Assembly: GCF_001598055.1 (NCBI RefSeq)
Contig: NZ_CP014845.1
Span: 868,001 to 932,000 of the forward strand
From: Cupriavidus nantongensis
GTDB lineage: Bacteria; Pseudomonadota; Gammaproteobacteria; Burkholderiales; Burkholderiaceae
Reading direction: 5' to 3'
DNA: 64,000 bases
Below, one piece after another: positions 16,223 through 24,077 of the stretch. The number at the start of each line of letters is the position of its first letter. Position 1 is the stretch's first letter. The translations under genes and the position numbers were made by a program. The notes under the pieces were generated by a model that was given only the letters and a program-made list of their open reading frames with translations, was not told the DNA's origin and made no database searches.

Positions 16223-17982
16223 GGACGTGACTCCGCTAGCGCCGCGCCGCCGCGTACCTGCAGCGTGCCGCTGGCGACATCGCGCCCGGCGCTGCGCAGC
16301 GTGAAGCGGATGGTCTGGTCGCCATCGGCGGCCGCCTCGGACTGGTGCAGCACCTCCACGCGCTCGCCCGGGCGCACCGGGCTCAGGAACTTCAGCAGGC
16401 TTGCCTGCGCGACGGCAAGCGGGCGACCCAGCGCGGCGCCGAGCGCCAGCACGGCATGATCGAGCAGCACCACGCCCGGCACGATCGGATGGCCCGGGAA
16501 GTGGCCTGCCATGGCGGGGTGGGCGGGGTCGATCACAAAGCATGGCGGCGGCGCGGCAGCGCGGTCCTGCGTGCCGGACAGGGTCGCAATCAGGGCGGCC
16601 AGCGCGTCGCGCGGCAGCTTGCCCGCGGCATTGCGCGGCAGGCGCTCGGCAAAGTACAGCGGGCGCGGCATGAAGGCCGGGTCGATCCGTTCGCGCAGCG
16701 CCTGCTGCAACCGCGCCGGCGCCACGCCCGGCGCCACCACCACGGCCACCAGCCGCACCACATGCCCGTGCGCATCGCCTTCATGCGCGTCGTCGGGCAT
16801 GAAGAATGCGCCGTCGCGCACGCCGTCAATCGCGGCGAGCTGGTGGTTCAGGTAGCCCAGCGAAGTCCGCTTGCCGGCGATATTGAGCAGGTCGGCCTTG
16901 CGCCCATGCAGCAGGAAGCGCTGCGCGTCCAGCGGGACGATGGCGTCGCCCAGCGGCACCGGCTGCTCGATATGGCCGCCGTCGGCCCAGGTCTCGGTAT
17001 CAGCGCCGGCTGCGCCGGGAGCGCCGGCTGCGCCGGGATCGCCGGCGCCATTGGGGCGGGCTTGCAGCCGCACGCCCGGCACCAGCGTCCACACGTCTTC
17101 CTGTGCGGTGCGGCGGGTGCCCAGCTGGCCGGTCTCGGTGCTGCCGTAGATCTCGCACAGGGGTGCGGCGAACAGCGCCTCGGTCTCGGCGGCGAGCTGG
17201 CGTCCCAGCGGCGCGGTGGCGCACAGCACCAGGTCGGCCGCGGGCATGGCGACCCCGGACTGCACCAGCGTGCGCAGATGCACCGGCGAGCTGACCAGCG
17301 CGCGCGGCGCCGGCACCGCGGCCAGCGCCGCGCTGACATCGGCCGGATAGAACGCCGGCGCGGCCACCAGCGCCGCGCGGCCCTGCAGCACCAGCATCAC
17401 GGTGGCTTCGAGGCCGAACATATGCTGCGGCGGCACCGTTCCGGCCAGCGTCCACGCACGGCCATCGAGCAGGCCGAGCCGTTGCGTCGCGGCGCGCGCG
17501 CTGCCGGCCATCGCGCCCCAGGTCTTGCGATGCGGCACCGGCGTGCCGGTCGACCCGGACGTGAACACGTAGGCCATGACCTGCGCCGCCGGGATCTGCG
17601 GGATCTCGACCGGGCCATTCGTGGCGGTGGCGGCGGTGGCGGCCAGGCCATCGTGGTAGTACAGCGCTGGCATGTCGAAGGCCGCGTCGGGCTGGTCATG
17701 CAGGCAGAAGGCGTCGGGCGCGAAGGCCAGCAGCTGGCGCACCGTCTCGGGCGTGTGCGACGGCGGCAGCAGCGTGGGCTTGCCCGCCAGCAGCGCCGCG
17801 CACAGGCCGACGGTAAAGCGGTAGCGGTCGGTGCAGGCGTTGAAGACGTGGCCACCGGCGGGCAGGGCCGCTGCGAGGCGGGCCGCATCGGCCAGGAACT
17901 GCCGCACGGTGACGGGCCGCCCGTGCACCCAGGCGATGATGTCGTCGGGCGTAGCGTGGGCAACGATGGGGAATGAGGTCAT
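16216..17982 (-). CDS. AMP-forming acyl/aryl ligase fused to a hotdog dehydratase
   Basis: Two-domain protein of 588 residues. Residues 1-470 are an adenylating ligase: P-loop VFTSGSTGTPVPHRK (~139-153), EIYGSTETGQ (~278-287) and catalytic Lys455 in PRNAAGKLPRD. Residues ~480-588 are a FabZ/ApeI-like hotdog with HFPGHPIVPGVVLLD. In E. coli-type aryl-polyene clusters these are two genes (ApeH and ApeI functions). The ligase would load an aryl or acyl starter onto the ACP; the hotdog would dehydrate intermediates. A Gly/Ala/Pro repeat (residues ~311-328) interrupts the ligase. Start ATG 17982 has only a weak ribosome site but lies at the natural domain start. Confidence 0.85.
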   Translation of the reverse strand: MTSFPIVAHATPDDIIAWVHGRPVTVRQFLADAARLAAALPAGGHVFNACTDRYRFTVGLCAALLAGKPTLLPPSHTPETVRQLLAFAPDAFCLHDQPDAAFDMPALYYHDGLAATAATATNGPVEIPQIPAAQVMAYVFTSGSTGTPVPHRKTWGAMAGSARAATQRLGLLDGRAWTLAGTVPPQHMFGLEATVMLVLQGRAALVAAPAFYPADVSAALAAVPAPRALVSSPVHLRTLVQSGVAMPAADLVLCATAPLGRQLAAETEALFAAPLCEIYGSTETGQLGTRRTAQEDVWTLVPGVRLQARPNGAGDPGAAGAPGAAGADTETWADGGHIEQPVPLGDAIVPLDAQRFLLHGRKADLLNIAGKRTSLGYLNHQLAAIDGVRDGAFFMPDDAHEGDAHGHVVRLVAVVVAPGVAPARLQQALRERIDPAFMPRPLYFAERLPRNAAGKLPRDALAALIATLSGTQDRAAAPPPCFVIDPAHPAMAGHFPGHPIVPGVVLLDHAVLALGAALGRPLAVAQASLLKFLSPVRPGERVEVLHQSEAAADGDQTIRFTLRSAGRDVASGTLQVRGGAALAESRPC

Positions 17983-18032
17983 GGGCGGAGCCTGTGCCGG
18001 TTGCGCGTGGGCCGGGGCCGGATGGCGGCGCG

Positions 18033-18779
18033 TCAGCGCGGCAAGCCGGGCCGGGCTGCACGGGCCGCCATCAGCGCGCGATAACCGTGCACCGCGTCGA
18101 GCAGGCCGCGCTGGCGCATGTCCGGAAAGGCGATGCGGCGGTAGAGGGCCTCGCCCGCGAACATCAGCGCGATCAGCAGCGGCGTGGCCAGGTTGGCAAA
18201 GCTGGACCAGGCCGCCATCGGCGCGAGCACGAACAGCAGCGTCGACACCCCCACCATCGCCGCGAAGAACAGCGTCCACGCCTGCGTCACGCGCACGGTG
18301 TAGCGCGCATGCGCGGCGGACAGCTGGCCGTGGATGGCGGTGGCGATCTGCGTGCACAGCGGGGTGCGGCCGCGGCGCAGGCTGAGCGCGAACATCGCGC
18401 CCAGCGCGGCATTGGCGCCTGCATGCTGCAGGTAGTAGGTCCAGCCGAAATGGCCGGCCAGTTCCGCGCGCCACAGCCACAGCGCCGCGCACGCGGCCAG
18501 CAGCGCCAGCAGGGCGGGCACGGCCCCGGCCAGCCGGCGGCAGGCGACGAAGCCGATCAGCAGGAACGGCGCTGCCCCGAGCCAAAGCGCGGCCACCTCG
18601 GCGCCGGGCTGGTGGGCGGCGCGATGCAGCGCCGATTCGTAGGCCATGAAGCCCGCCACCGCGCCGATCCAGGCATGGCGCCGCCACGACGGGCCGGCGG
18701 CGTCCGGCGCGGGCAGTGCCGTGGCGTCGGGCGGAGTAGGGCGGTCAACGAAGCGGTCAACGGGCTGGCTCGAAGGCAT
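18033..18779 (-). CDS. COG4648-type membrane protein of polyene clusters
   Basis: Predicted inner-membrane protein of 248 residues, first gene of the minus-strand operon. The first ~30 residues are hydrophilic and Pro-rich, followed by about six hydrophobic segments between residues 35 and 215 and a basic C-terminus. It resembles the conserved membrane protein found in aryl-polyene clusters (ApeG position), whose function is not known. Start ATG 18779 is chosen because the extension upstream has no hydrophobic or family features. The ligase fusion begins 50 bp after its stop. The divergent ACP gene starts 266 bp away. Confidence 0.7.
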   Translation of the reverse strand: MPSSQPVDRFVDRPTPPDATALPAPDAAGPSWRRHAWIGAVAGFMAYESALHRAAHQPGAEVAALWLGAAPFLLIGFVACRRLAGAVPALLALLAACAALWLWRAELAGHFGWTYYLQHAGANAALGAMFALSLRRGRTPLCTQIATAIHGQLSAAHARYTVRVTQAWTLFFAAMVGVSTLLFVLAPMAAWSSFANLATPLLIALMFAGEALYRRIAFPDMRQRGLLDAVHGYRALMAARAARPGLPR

Positions 18780-19045
18780 CTGTGGGAACTGGATGTGTTG
18801 CGTAAGGCGCCTGGCGTGCGCAGCGCCGCAAGGGCGCCCGGCGGCACGCGAAGCGAACGCTTTATACCCCAAAAGACCCTCCGGACGCGATCATGATTCC
18901 CCAATAGGTCGTTGATGTTGTTACTAAACTTCTCTCGACTGGCCCGGCATTGCCCCGTTTGATAGCATTCGGGTGCCCGACGCCCGCACCAGGGATCGAC
19001 TCGCCCGGCACGGGCGGCGCAGCGGCGTTCCAGCCATCTAGCAAC
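18780..19045. promoter_or_regulatory. Divergent promoter region of the polyene-like cluster
   Basis: 266 bp between the divergent COG4648-type gene and the ACP gene. The stretch 18885-18965 is visibly richer in A/T than its surroundings, for example GTTGTTACTAAACTTCTC, and must hold both promoters. I cannot assign a clear -35/-10 pair or an operator, and no regulator gene is in the cluster. Confidence 0.4.
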
Positions 19046-19306
19046 ATGACCGAACTCGAAACCGAACTTGCCCGCCTGATCCTCGACGAACTCGACATCG
19101 CCGAACTGCGGCTGGAGGACATCACCGCCGCCACCCCGCTCTACGGAGAAGGCTTCGGGCTGGATTCGATCGATATTCTCGAGATCGCCCTGCTGGTATC
19201 GCGCAAGTACGGCGTCGAACTGCGCTCGGACAATCCCGACAACAAGACCATCTTCACCTCCCTGGGCAGCCTGGCCGCCTATCTGGCGCAACACCGCACG
19301 CGCTAG
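19046..19306 (+). CDS. Acyl carrier protein
   Basis: Acyl carrier protein of 86 residues. The phosphopantetheine site is the Ser in GFGLDSIDILE. Four-helix ACP pattern, acidic N-terminal half, as in the ACPs of aryl-polyene clusters. The ATG at 19046 is the first codon of the domain. The glycosyltransferase follows after 39 bp. It is divergent from the nine biosynthetic genes and is the only carrier protein here, whereas the E. coli-type cluster has two. Confidence 0.88.
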   Translation: MTELETELARLILDELDIAELRLEDITAATPLYGEGFGLDSIDILEIALLVSRKYGVELRSDNPDNKTIFTSLGSLAAYLAQHRTR

Positions 19307-19345
19307 CCCAGCCACCGTTTCCTCCAGCCCGGACAGGACCACGAC

Positions 19346-20164
19346 ATGCCGCAGCAAGCCACGCCCGCGCCGGCGCTGGTGGAGGGCGGCGCCCCGCCTT
19401 CGGCGACCCACCTGGTGCTGATCCCCAGCTACAACCCCGGCGTGCGACTGCACGAGGTGCTGCACGGCGCGCGCGCGGCCTGGACCCCGGTGTGGGTGGT
19501 GGTCGACGGCAGCACCGACGGCAGCACCCAGTGGCTGCAGGCGCAGGCGGCCGTCGACCCCGGGCTGCAGGTGCTGGTGCTGCCGAGCAACCAGGGCAAG
19601 GGTGCCGCGGTGCTGCACGGCATCGAACGGGCCGCGGCCGCCGGCTACACCCACGTGCTGGTGATGGATTCCGACGGCCAGCATCCGGCCCACCTGATCC
19701 CCGCATTCATGGCGGCGTCGCAGCGCGACCCCGGCGCGATGGTGCTGGGCCGCCCGCGCTTCGACGCCAGCGCGCCGCGCGAGCGGGTCTACTGGCGGCG
19801 CATGTCCAATTTCTGGGTCGATGTGGAAACGCTGTGGGCCGGCATCGGCGATTCGCTGTTCGGCTTTCGCGTCTACCCGATCGCGCCGCTGCGTGCGGTG
19901 ATGCAGCACAGCCGCTGGATGCGGCGCTTCGATTTCGATCCGGAGGTAGCGGTGCGGCTGTGCTGGCGCGGCGTGCGTCCCGTCAACCTCGACGCCCCGG
20001 TGCGCTACTTCGGCCCGCGCGAGGGCGGCGTGTCCCACTTCCGCTATCTGCGCGACAACCTGCTGCTGACCGGCATGCACCTGCGGCTGCTGGCCGGCTT
20101 CGTGCTGCGGCTGCCGCAGCTGCTGTGGCGGCGCTTGCGCCGGCCGTCCGGCCACACGGCGTAG
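19346..20164 (+). CDS. Family 2 glycosyltransferase
   Basis: GT-A fold glycosyltransferase of 272 residues. The N-terminal nucleotide-binding part reads LVLIPSYNPG, the metal site is in VMDSDGQHPAH, and the acceptor region has DSLFGFRVYP and MRRFDFDPEVAVRLCWRG. The C-terminal ~40 residues are amphipathic and basic, suggesting peripheral membrane binding. Start ATG 19346 follows GGACAGGACC. It is downstream of the ACP gene and probably co-transcribed. It would glycosylate the polyene product or its lipid carrier; sugar and acceptor are unknown. Confidence 0.85.
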   Translation: MPQQATPAPALVEGGAPPSATHLVLIPSYNPGVRLHEVLHGARAAWTPVWVVVDGSTDGSTQWLQAQAAVDPGLQVLVLPSNQGKGAAVLHGIERAAAAGYTHVLVMDSDGQHPAHLIPAFMAASQRDPGAMVLGRPRFDASAPRERVYWRRMSNFWVDVETLWAGIGDSLFGFRVYPIAPLRAVMQHSRWMRRFDFDPEVAVRLCWRGVRPVNLDAPVRYFGPREGGVSHFRYLRDNLLLTGMHLRLLAGFVLRLPQLLWRRLRRPSGHTA

Positions 20165-20224
20165 GCCACCACGAAAACAAACCAGGCCGCACGCGGCGGC
20201 CTGGTCGTCCGTCAGCCGGGTCCG

Positions 20225-20401
20225 TCAGTCGCCAAGCTCGTGGCCGATCACACCGCCCACCACGGCGCCGCCGATGGTGCCGGCGGCACTGCCGTCGGTC
20301 AGTTCATGCCCGGCGACACCGCCGGCGACCGCGCCCGCCGCCGTACAGCCGGCCAGCGCCATGCTTGCGCCTACCAGAAGCGCGCCTGCGAGTTTCCACA
20401 T
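20225..20401 (-). CDS. Small glycine-zipper lipoprotein
   Basis: A 58-residue gene. Signal peptide MWKLAGALLVGASMA ends in a lipobox LAGC, so Cys19 should be lipidated. The mature part has Gly/Ala repeats (AAGAVAGGVAG, TIGGAVVGGVIG) each followed by HEL-x-D, a two-unit glycine zipper as in OsmB/SlyB-type envelope lipoproteins. The start is firm: AGGAGA precedes the ATG. It probably sits in the outer membrane; such proteins often respond to osmotic or envelope stress (family knowledge). The 169 bp upstream holds no other gene. Confidence 0.8.
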   Translation of the reverse strand: MWKLAGALLVGASMALAGCTAAGAVAGGVAGHELTDGSAAGTIGGAVVGGVIGHELGD

Positions 20402-20570
20402 GATGGTCTCCTGCCTCGTGGCTGGGCCCGCCGCACGACGTCTCGGGAAGCCATCGCCGCGGCCGGGCCCTCATGCGTCCACTGTAGGCGTGTGACGCGG
20501 CGCGGCCCTTCCGTGAAGCGCCGATTGCCCTGTAGGAATCGGACGACGCAGGCGTGGCGCGCCCGTGGCC

Positions 20571-21449
20571 TTAGCCCTGGGCGCTGTGCTGGCGCAGCCG
20601 CTTGATCAGCGACGAAGTGTCGGCGCGGCCACAGCCCATCTGCTGCAGGTCGGCATAGAACTGGTCCACCAGCGCCGTTACCGGCAGGCCTGCGCCGTTG
20701 CGGCGGGCTTCGTCCAGGCACAGGCCCAGGTCCTTGCGCATCCAGTCCACCGCGAAGCCGAAGTCGAACCGGTTGTCGATCATGGTGGCGCCACGGTTTT
20801 CCAGCTGCCAGGAACCGGCCGCGCCCTTGCTGATGACATCCAGCACCAGGCGCATGTCCAGGCCCGCGCGCTCGCCGAAGGCGATGGCCTCGGACAGGCC
20901 CTGGATCAGGCCGGCGATGCTGATCTGGTTGACCATCTTGGCCAGCTGGCCGGCGCCGGATTCACCGATGCGGGTGACGGCGCGCGCGTAGGCGGCGATG
21001 ACCGGCTCGGCGCGCGCAAAGGCGTCGGCGTCACCGCCGCACATGATGGTCAGGATGCCTTTTTCCGCGCCGACTTCGCCGCCCGAGACCGGGCCATCGA
21101 CAAAGTGCAGGCCGCGCTCGCCGGCCGCCGCGTACAGCTCGCGCGCGACGTTGGCGCTGGCGGTGGTGTGGTCGACGAAGATGCAGCCGCTGGGGGCGCC
21201 GAAGAAGGCGCCGTCGCGCCCGGTCAGCACCGCGCGCAGGTCGTCGTCGTTGCCGACGCAGGAGCAGACCACCTGCGCGTCGCGCACCGCCTGCGCGGGG
21301 GTGGCGGCGGCCTTGCCGCCGAAGCGCTCGACCCAGGCCTGCGCCCTGGCCGCGGTGCGGTTATAGACCGTGACCTCGTGGCCCTTGGCGGCAAGGTGGC
21401 CGGCCATATGGAAACCCATCACGCCCAGTCCGAGGAATGCGACACGCAT
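20571..21449 (-). CDS. NAD(P)-dependent beta-hydroxyacid dehydrogenase (GarR/MmsB family)
   Basis: Soluble oxidoreductase of 292 residues, typical for the 3-hydroxyisobutyrate/tartronate-semialdehyde reductase family. N-terminal Rossmann motif VAFLGLGVMGFHMAGHLA (GxGxxG), substrate motif VDGPVSGGEVGAEKG, and the catalytic Lys in GQLAKMVNQI. ATG 21449 puts the Rossmann motif at residue 3. Neighbours give no pathway clue, so 3-hydroxyisobutyrate, tartronate semialdehyde, glyoxylate or succinic semialdehyde are all possible substrates. It stands alone between two small envelope-protein genes. Confidence 0.85.
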   Translation of the reverse strand: MRVAFLGLGVMGFHMAGHLAAKGHEVTVYNRTAARAQAWVERFGGKAAATPAQAVRDAQVVCSCVGNDDDLRAVLTGRDGAFFGAPSGCIFVDHTTASANVARELYAAAGERGLHFVDGPVSGGEVGAEKGILTIMCGGDADAFARAEPVIAAYARAVTRIGESGAGQLAKMVNQISIAGLIQGLSEAIAFGERAGLDMRLVLDVISKGAAGSWQLENRGATMIDNRFDFGFAVDWMRKDLGLCLDEARRNGAGLPVTALVDQFYADLQQMGCGRADTSSLIKRLRQHSAQG

Positions 21450-21752
21450 GCTGCTGCTCCGTTGCTTGTTGGATGTTTGGAATCGGTGAGGCGCGGCGGG
21501 GAAAGTCCAGCGGCGCCGGTCCCCGACGCCGGTCCCCGACGCCGGTCCCCGAGTATACGGGCCGGGTGGCGCCCCGGACAGATACAGAGCCGCCGAGGAT
21601 GGATCATGACAGCCGCCGTGCGGCGGCAAAGGCCCTGACACGTCACAAGCGGGTCAGAACCCGCCTACGCCAGCATCCGCCCTTGTCCTATCCCTTGCGC
21701 CGCGCACGCTGCCTACATTGAACACAGGTTGCACCCCCGAAGGAGCCGACTC
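21450..21752. other. Intergenic region with short tandem repeat
   Basis: 303 bp between divergent genes. It contains 2.9 copies of the 13-mer GCCGGTCCCCGAC at 21515-21552. Further right, CCTTGCGC (21693-21700) and CCTACATT (21712-21719) lie upstream of the small membrane protein gene with a spacing that could suit a heat-shock sigma factor; this is weak. No additional gene seen. Confidence 0.4.
21515..21552. repeat. 13-bp tandem repeat, ~2.9 copies
   Basis: Unit GCCGGTCCCCGAC starts at 21515 and 21528, with a partial third copy from 21541. It lies about 70 bp upstream of the dehydrogenase start. Probably a slippage product; a regulatory role is not shown. Confidence 0.7.
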
Positions 21753-21923
21753 ATGTCATTCGCGCTATATCTCATCGGCCTGCTGGTCCTGGTGGGCGGC
21801 ATTGCCTGGGGCCTGTCGACGGCCGGACTGGCGCCGGTCTATATCGGCATTGCCTGCCTGATCGTGCTCGGCATCGGCATCATGGCGGCCGTCTCGCGTA
21901 CCCGCACCAAAGACCCTTCCTGA
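21753..21923 (+). CDS. Small two-helix membrane protein
   Basis: 56 residues. Two hydrophobic segments (about 3-22 and 27-47) separated by a short loop GLSTAGLAP, and a hydrophilic tail SRTRTKDPS. The ATG follows a good AAGGAG. It resembles the many short inner-membrane proteins of unknown function in this bacterial group. The 3' part of the Na+/H+ antiporter frame runs antisense through nearly the whole gene (21765-21923). Confidence 0.7.
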   Translation: MSFALYLIGLLVLVGGIAWGLSTAGLAPVYIGIACLIVLGIGIMAAVSRTRTKDPS

Positions 21924-24077
21924 CACCCCTGCGGTTACCCCTGCTTGCGGCTGCGGACCCGGCGCCACGCCCGGCCCGGCCGCGGGTTCCGTCACGCCGC
22001 GCAGCGGCGGGCGCACCAGGCTGGCCTTCCACGCCTGCTGGATCACCTGGGCGATCTGGTTGAACGCTTCCTTGGAAATCACCGCCTCCTCGCGCATCGC
22101 TTCGAGCGACAGCCGGCCCTTGCGCAGCGCGAACAGCATCAGCAGGCGCCGCTCCAGCGCCACGGTATAGGCGCCGAACTTGCCGCGCATGTCGGCCAGG
22201 CCTTCGGCGGCGGCGCGCGAGCGGTCTTCCAGCACGCCGTCGAGCACGGTCGCCATGCGCGCGCCGAACACCGGCGTCAGCATCGAGCGGTTGTAGCGGC
22301 GCAGCCGGTCCAGCACGGTCTGGCGGCAGATCAGCAGTTCAAAGCGGTCGGCCAGCGCGCGCGCCAGCGGTCGGTCGATGCCGAGCCGGCGATGCAGGAA
22401 CAGCGCCACCTTGAAACCCAGGTGATAGTCCAGGATATGCCGCGCGGCGCGGTTGTAGCCGATGCGGCCGTGCTCGCGCGCCGCGTCGATCATCTGCGCG
22501 GTATTGCGCATCATCGCGTCGAGGTTGGCCACCGAGATCACGCCGTCGCCGTATTCCGGAATCAGCTCGCGCTCGCGCGTGGCCAGCGTGACCAGGCCGA
22601 TGCTGAGGCGGTCGCGCTCGGACAGGGCGGTGTCGAAGTCGAATTCCGCCGAGCCCAGCTCGATGCCGTGCCGGTACTTCTGCGCCGCCTCGCGCGCGAC
22701 CGCCGGGGGCAGGTCGAACGAATCGGCCACGCGCGCCATCATGGCCTCGACTTCCTCGGTGGAGAGGCGGATCGCCTGCAACTGCAGCGCGCGCTCCTGC
22801 GGCGACAGCTGGTCCAGTCCGAGCCGGTGGATCAGCGCGCGCAGCGTGGTGCCGTTGAGCAGCAGGCTGACCAGCACGAAGCCGGTCGCCAGGATCGCAA
22901 CGAAATGCCGCGTTTCATAGGGCAGGTCGCTGTTCTCGGCGATGCCCAGCGCCAGCACCAGCGTCACCGCGCCGCGCAGCCCGCCCCAGGCGATGGCCAG
23001 CTTGAAGGCGCCGTCGATGGGCGCGCTCAGCCGCAGCCACGACAGCAGCGGCAGCAGCCCGAACAGCGTCAGCAGCCGCGCCGCCAGCGCCGCGAGCACC
23101 AGCGCCAGCAGCAGCCAGCCATGATGCGCGCTCACGCCCGTCAGCAGCGACGGCACGCGCACCGCGGCCAGCAGGAACACCACGGCGCCGGCGATCCCGG
23201 CGAACTGCTCCCACATCATGCGCAGGTGGCGCCAGTTGGGCGGCGCCAGCCGCGTCGGCCCCAGCGCGCTGACCATCAGGCCGGCGCACACCACCGCGAC
23301 CACGCCCGACACGCCCAGCAGTTGCTCGGCCAGCAGGTAGAGCGGGTAGGGCAGCGCCAGCGTCAGCGCGCTTTCCGCCATGGCCAGCCCGGCCAGCCGC
23401 GGCAGCAGGTCGGACACCAGCCGCCCGGCCAGCGCGCCGCACAGCACCCCGCCGGCAAAGGCCCAGGCCAGTTCGCGCAGGCCCGCCGCCAGCGTCGCCT
23501 GCGCGCCATGCCCGGTCAGCATCGCCACCAGCACGCCGACGATGGCGATGGCGGCGGCGTCGTTGAGCAGGCTTTCGCCCTCCACCAGCCGGATCAGCCG
23601 CGCCGGCGCCCCCACGTCGCGGAAGATCGCGATCACCGCGGCCGGGTCGGTGGTGGCGACCACCGCGCCCAGCAGCAGGCACACCGCCAGCGGCATGCCG
23701 CTGGCCGCCGCGGTGGCCACGCCGATGACACCGGTGGCGACCACCACGGCCACCACCGCAAGCAGCAGGATCGGGGCCGCGTCGGGCAGCATGCCGCGCA
23801 CGTCGGCGGTGAGCGCGGCGTGGAACAGCAGCGGCGGCAGGAAGATCCATAGGTAGGCCTCGGGCGGCAGCGCCGGGTCGATCAGCGGATGCAGGAAGTG
23901 GTGGGCAAAGTCGGGGTGGGCGGCGTCGATCGCCACATAGCCCGCGCCGATGGCGATGCCGATGGCCGACAGCAGCGTCGATTCCGGCAGCACCAGCCGT
24001 GCCGCCGCCACCTGCACCACCGCGACGATGGCCAGCAGCACGCCGGCCAGGATCAGGATATCGACGATGATGCTCAT
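21765..24077 (-). CDS. Na+/H+ antiporter, CPA1/NhaP type
   Basis: Inner-membrane cation/proton antiporter of 770 residues. About twelve TM helices fill residues ~5-420, with TTDPAAVIAIFRDVGAP and EGESLLNDAAAIAIVG carrying the ion-binding Asp residues of CPA1 proteins. A ~300-residue cytoplasmic tail follows. The start overlaps the LysR stop as ATGA, so the two are co-transcribed. The last ~55 codons lie antisense to the small membrane protein gene and read as low-complexity hydrophilic sequence; the natural C-terminus may be shorter in relatives. A stop in another frame at 21935-21937 would end it before the small gene, which would need a frameshift. Confidence 0.85.
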   Translation of the reverse strand: MSIIVDILILAGVLLAIVAVVQVAAARLVLPESTLLSAIGIAIGAGYVAIDAAHPDFAHHFLHPLIDPALPPEAYLWIFLPPLLFHAALTADVRGMLPDAAPILLLAVVAVVVATGVIGVATAAASGMPLAVCLLLGAVVATTDPAAVIAIFRDVGAPARLIRLVEGESLLNDAAAIAIVGVLVAMLTGHGAQATLAAGLRELAWAFAGGVLCGALAGRLVSDLLPRLAGLAMAESALTLALPYPLYLLAEQLLGVSGVVAVVCAGLMVSALGPTRLAPPNWRHLRMMWEQFAGIAGAVVFLLAAVRVPSLLTGVSAHHGWLLLALVLAALAARLLTLFGLLPLLSWLRLSAPIDGAFKLAIAWGGLRGAVTLVLALGIAENSDLPYETRHFVAILATGFVLVSLLLNGTTLRALIHRLGLDQLSPQERALQLQAIRLSTEEVEAMMARVADSFDLPPAVAREAAQKYRHGIELGSAEFDFDTALSERDRLSIGLVTLATRERELIPEYGDGVISVANLDAMMRNTAQMIDAAREHGRIGYNRAARHILDYHLGFKVALFLHRRLGIDRPLARALADRFELLICRQTVLDRLRRYNRSMLTPVFGARMATVLDGVLEDRSRAAAEGLADMRGKFGAYTVALERRLLMLFALRKGRLSLEAMREEAVISKEAFNQIAQVIQQAWKASLVRPPLRGVTEPAAGPGVAPGPQPQAGVTAGVSGRVFGAGTRDGRHDADAEHDQAGNADIDRRQSGRRQAPGNAAHQDQQADEI

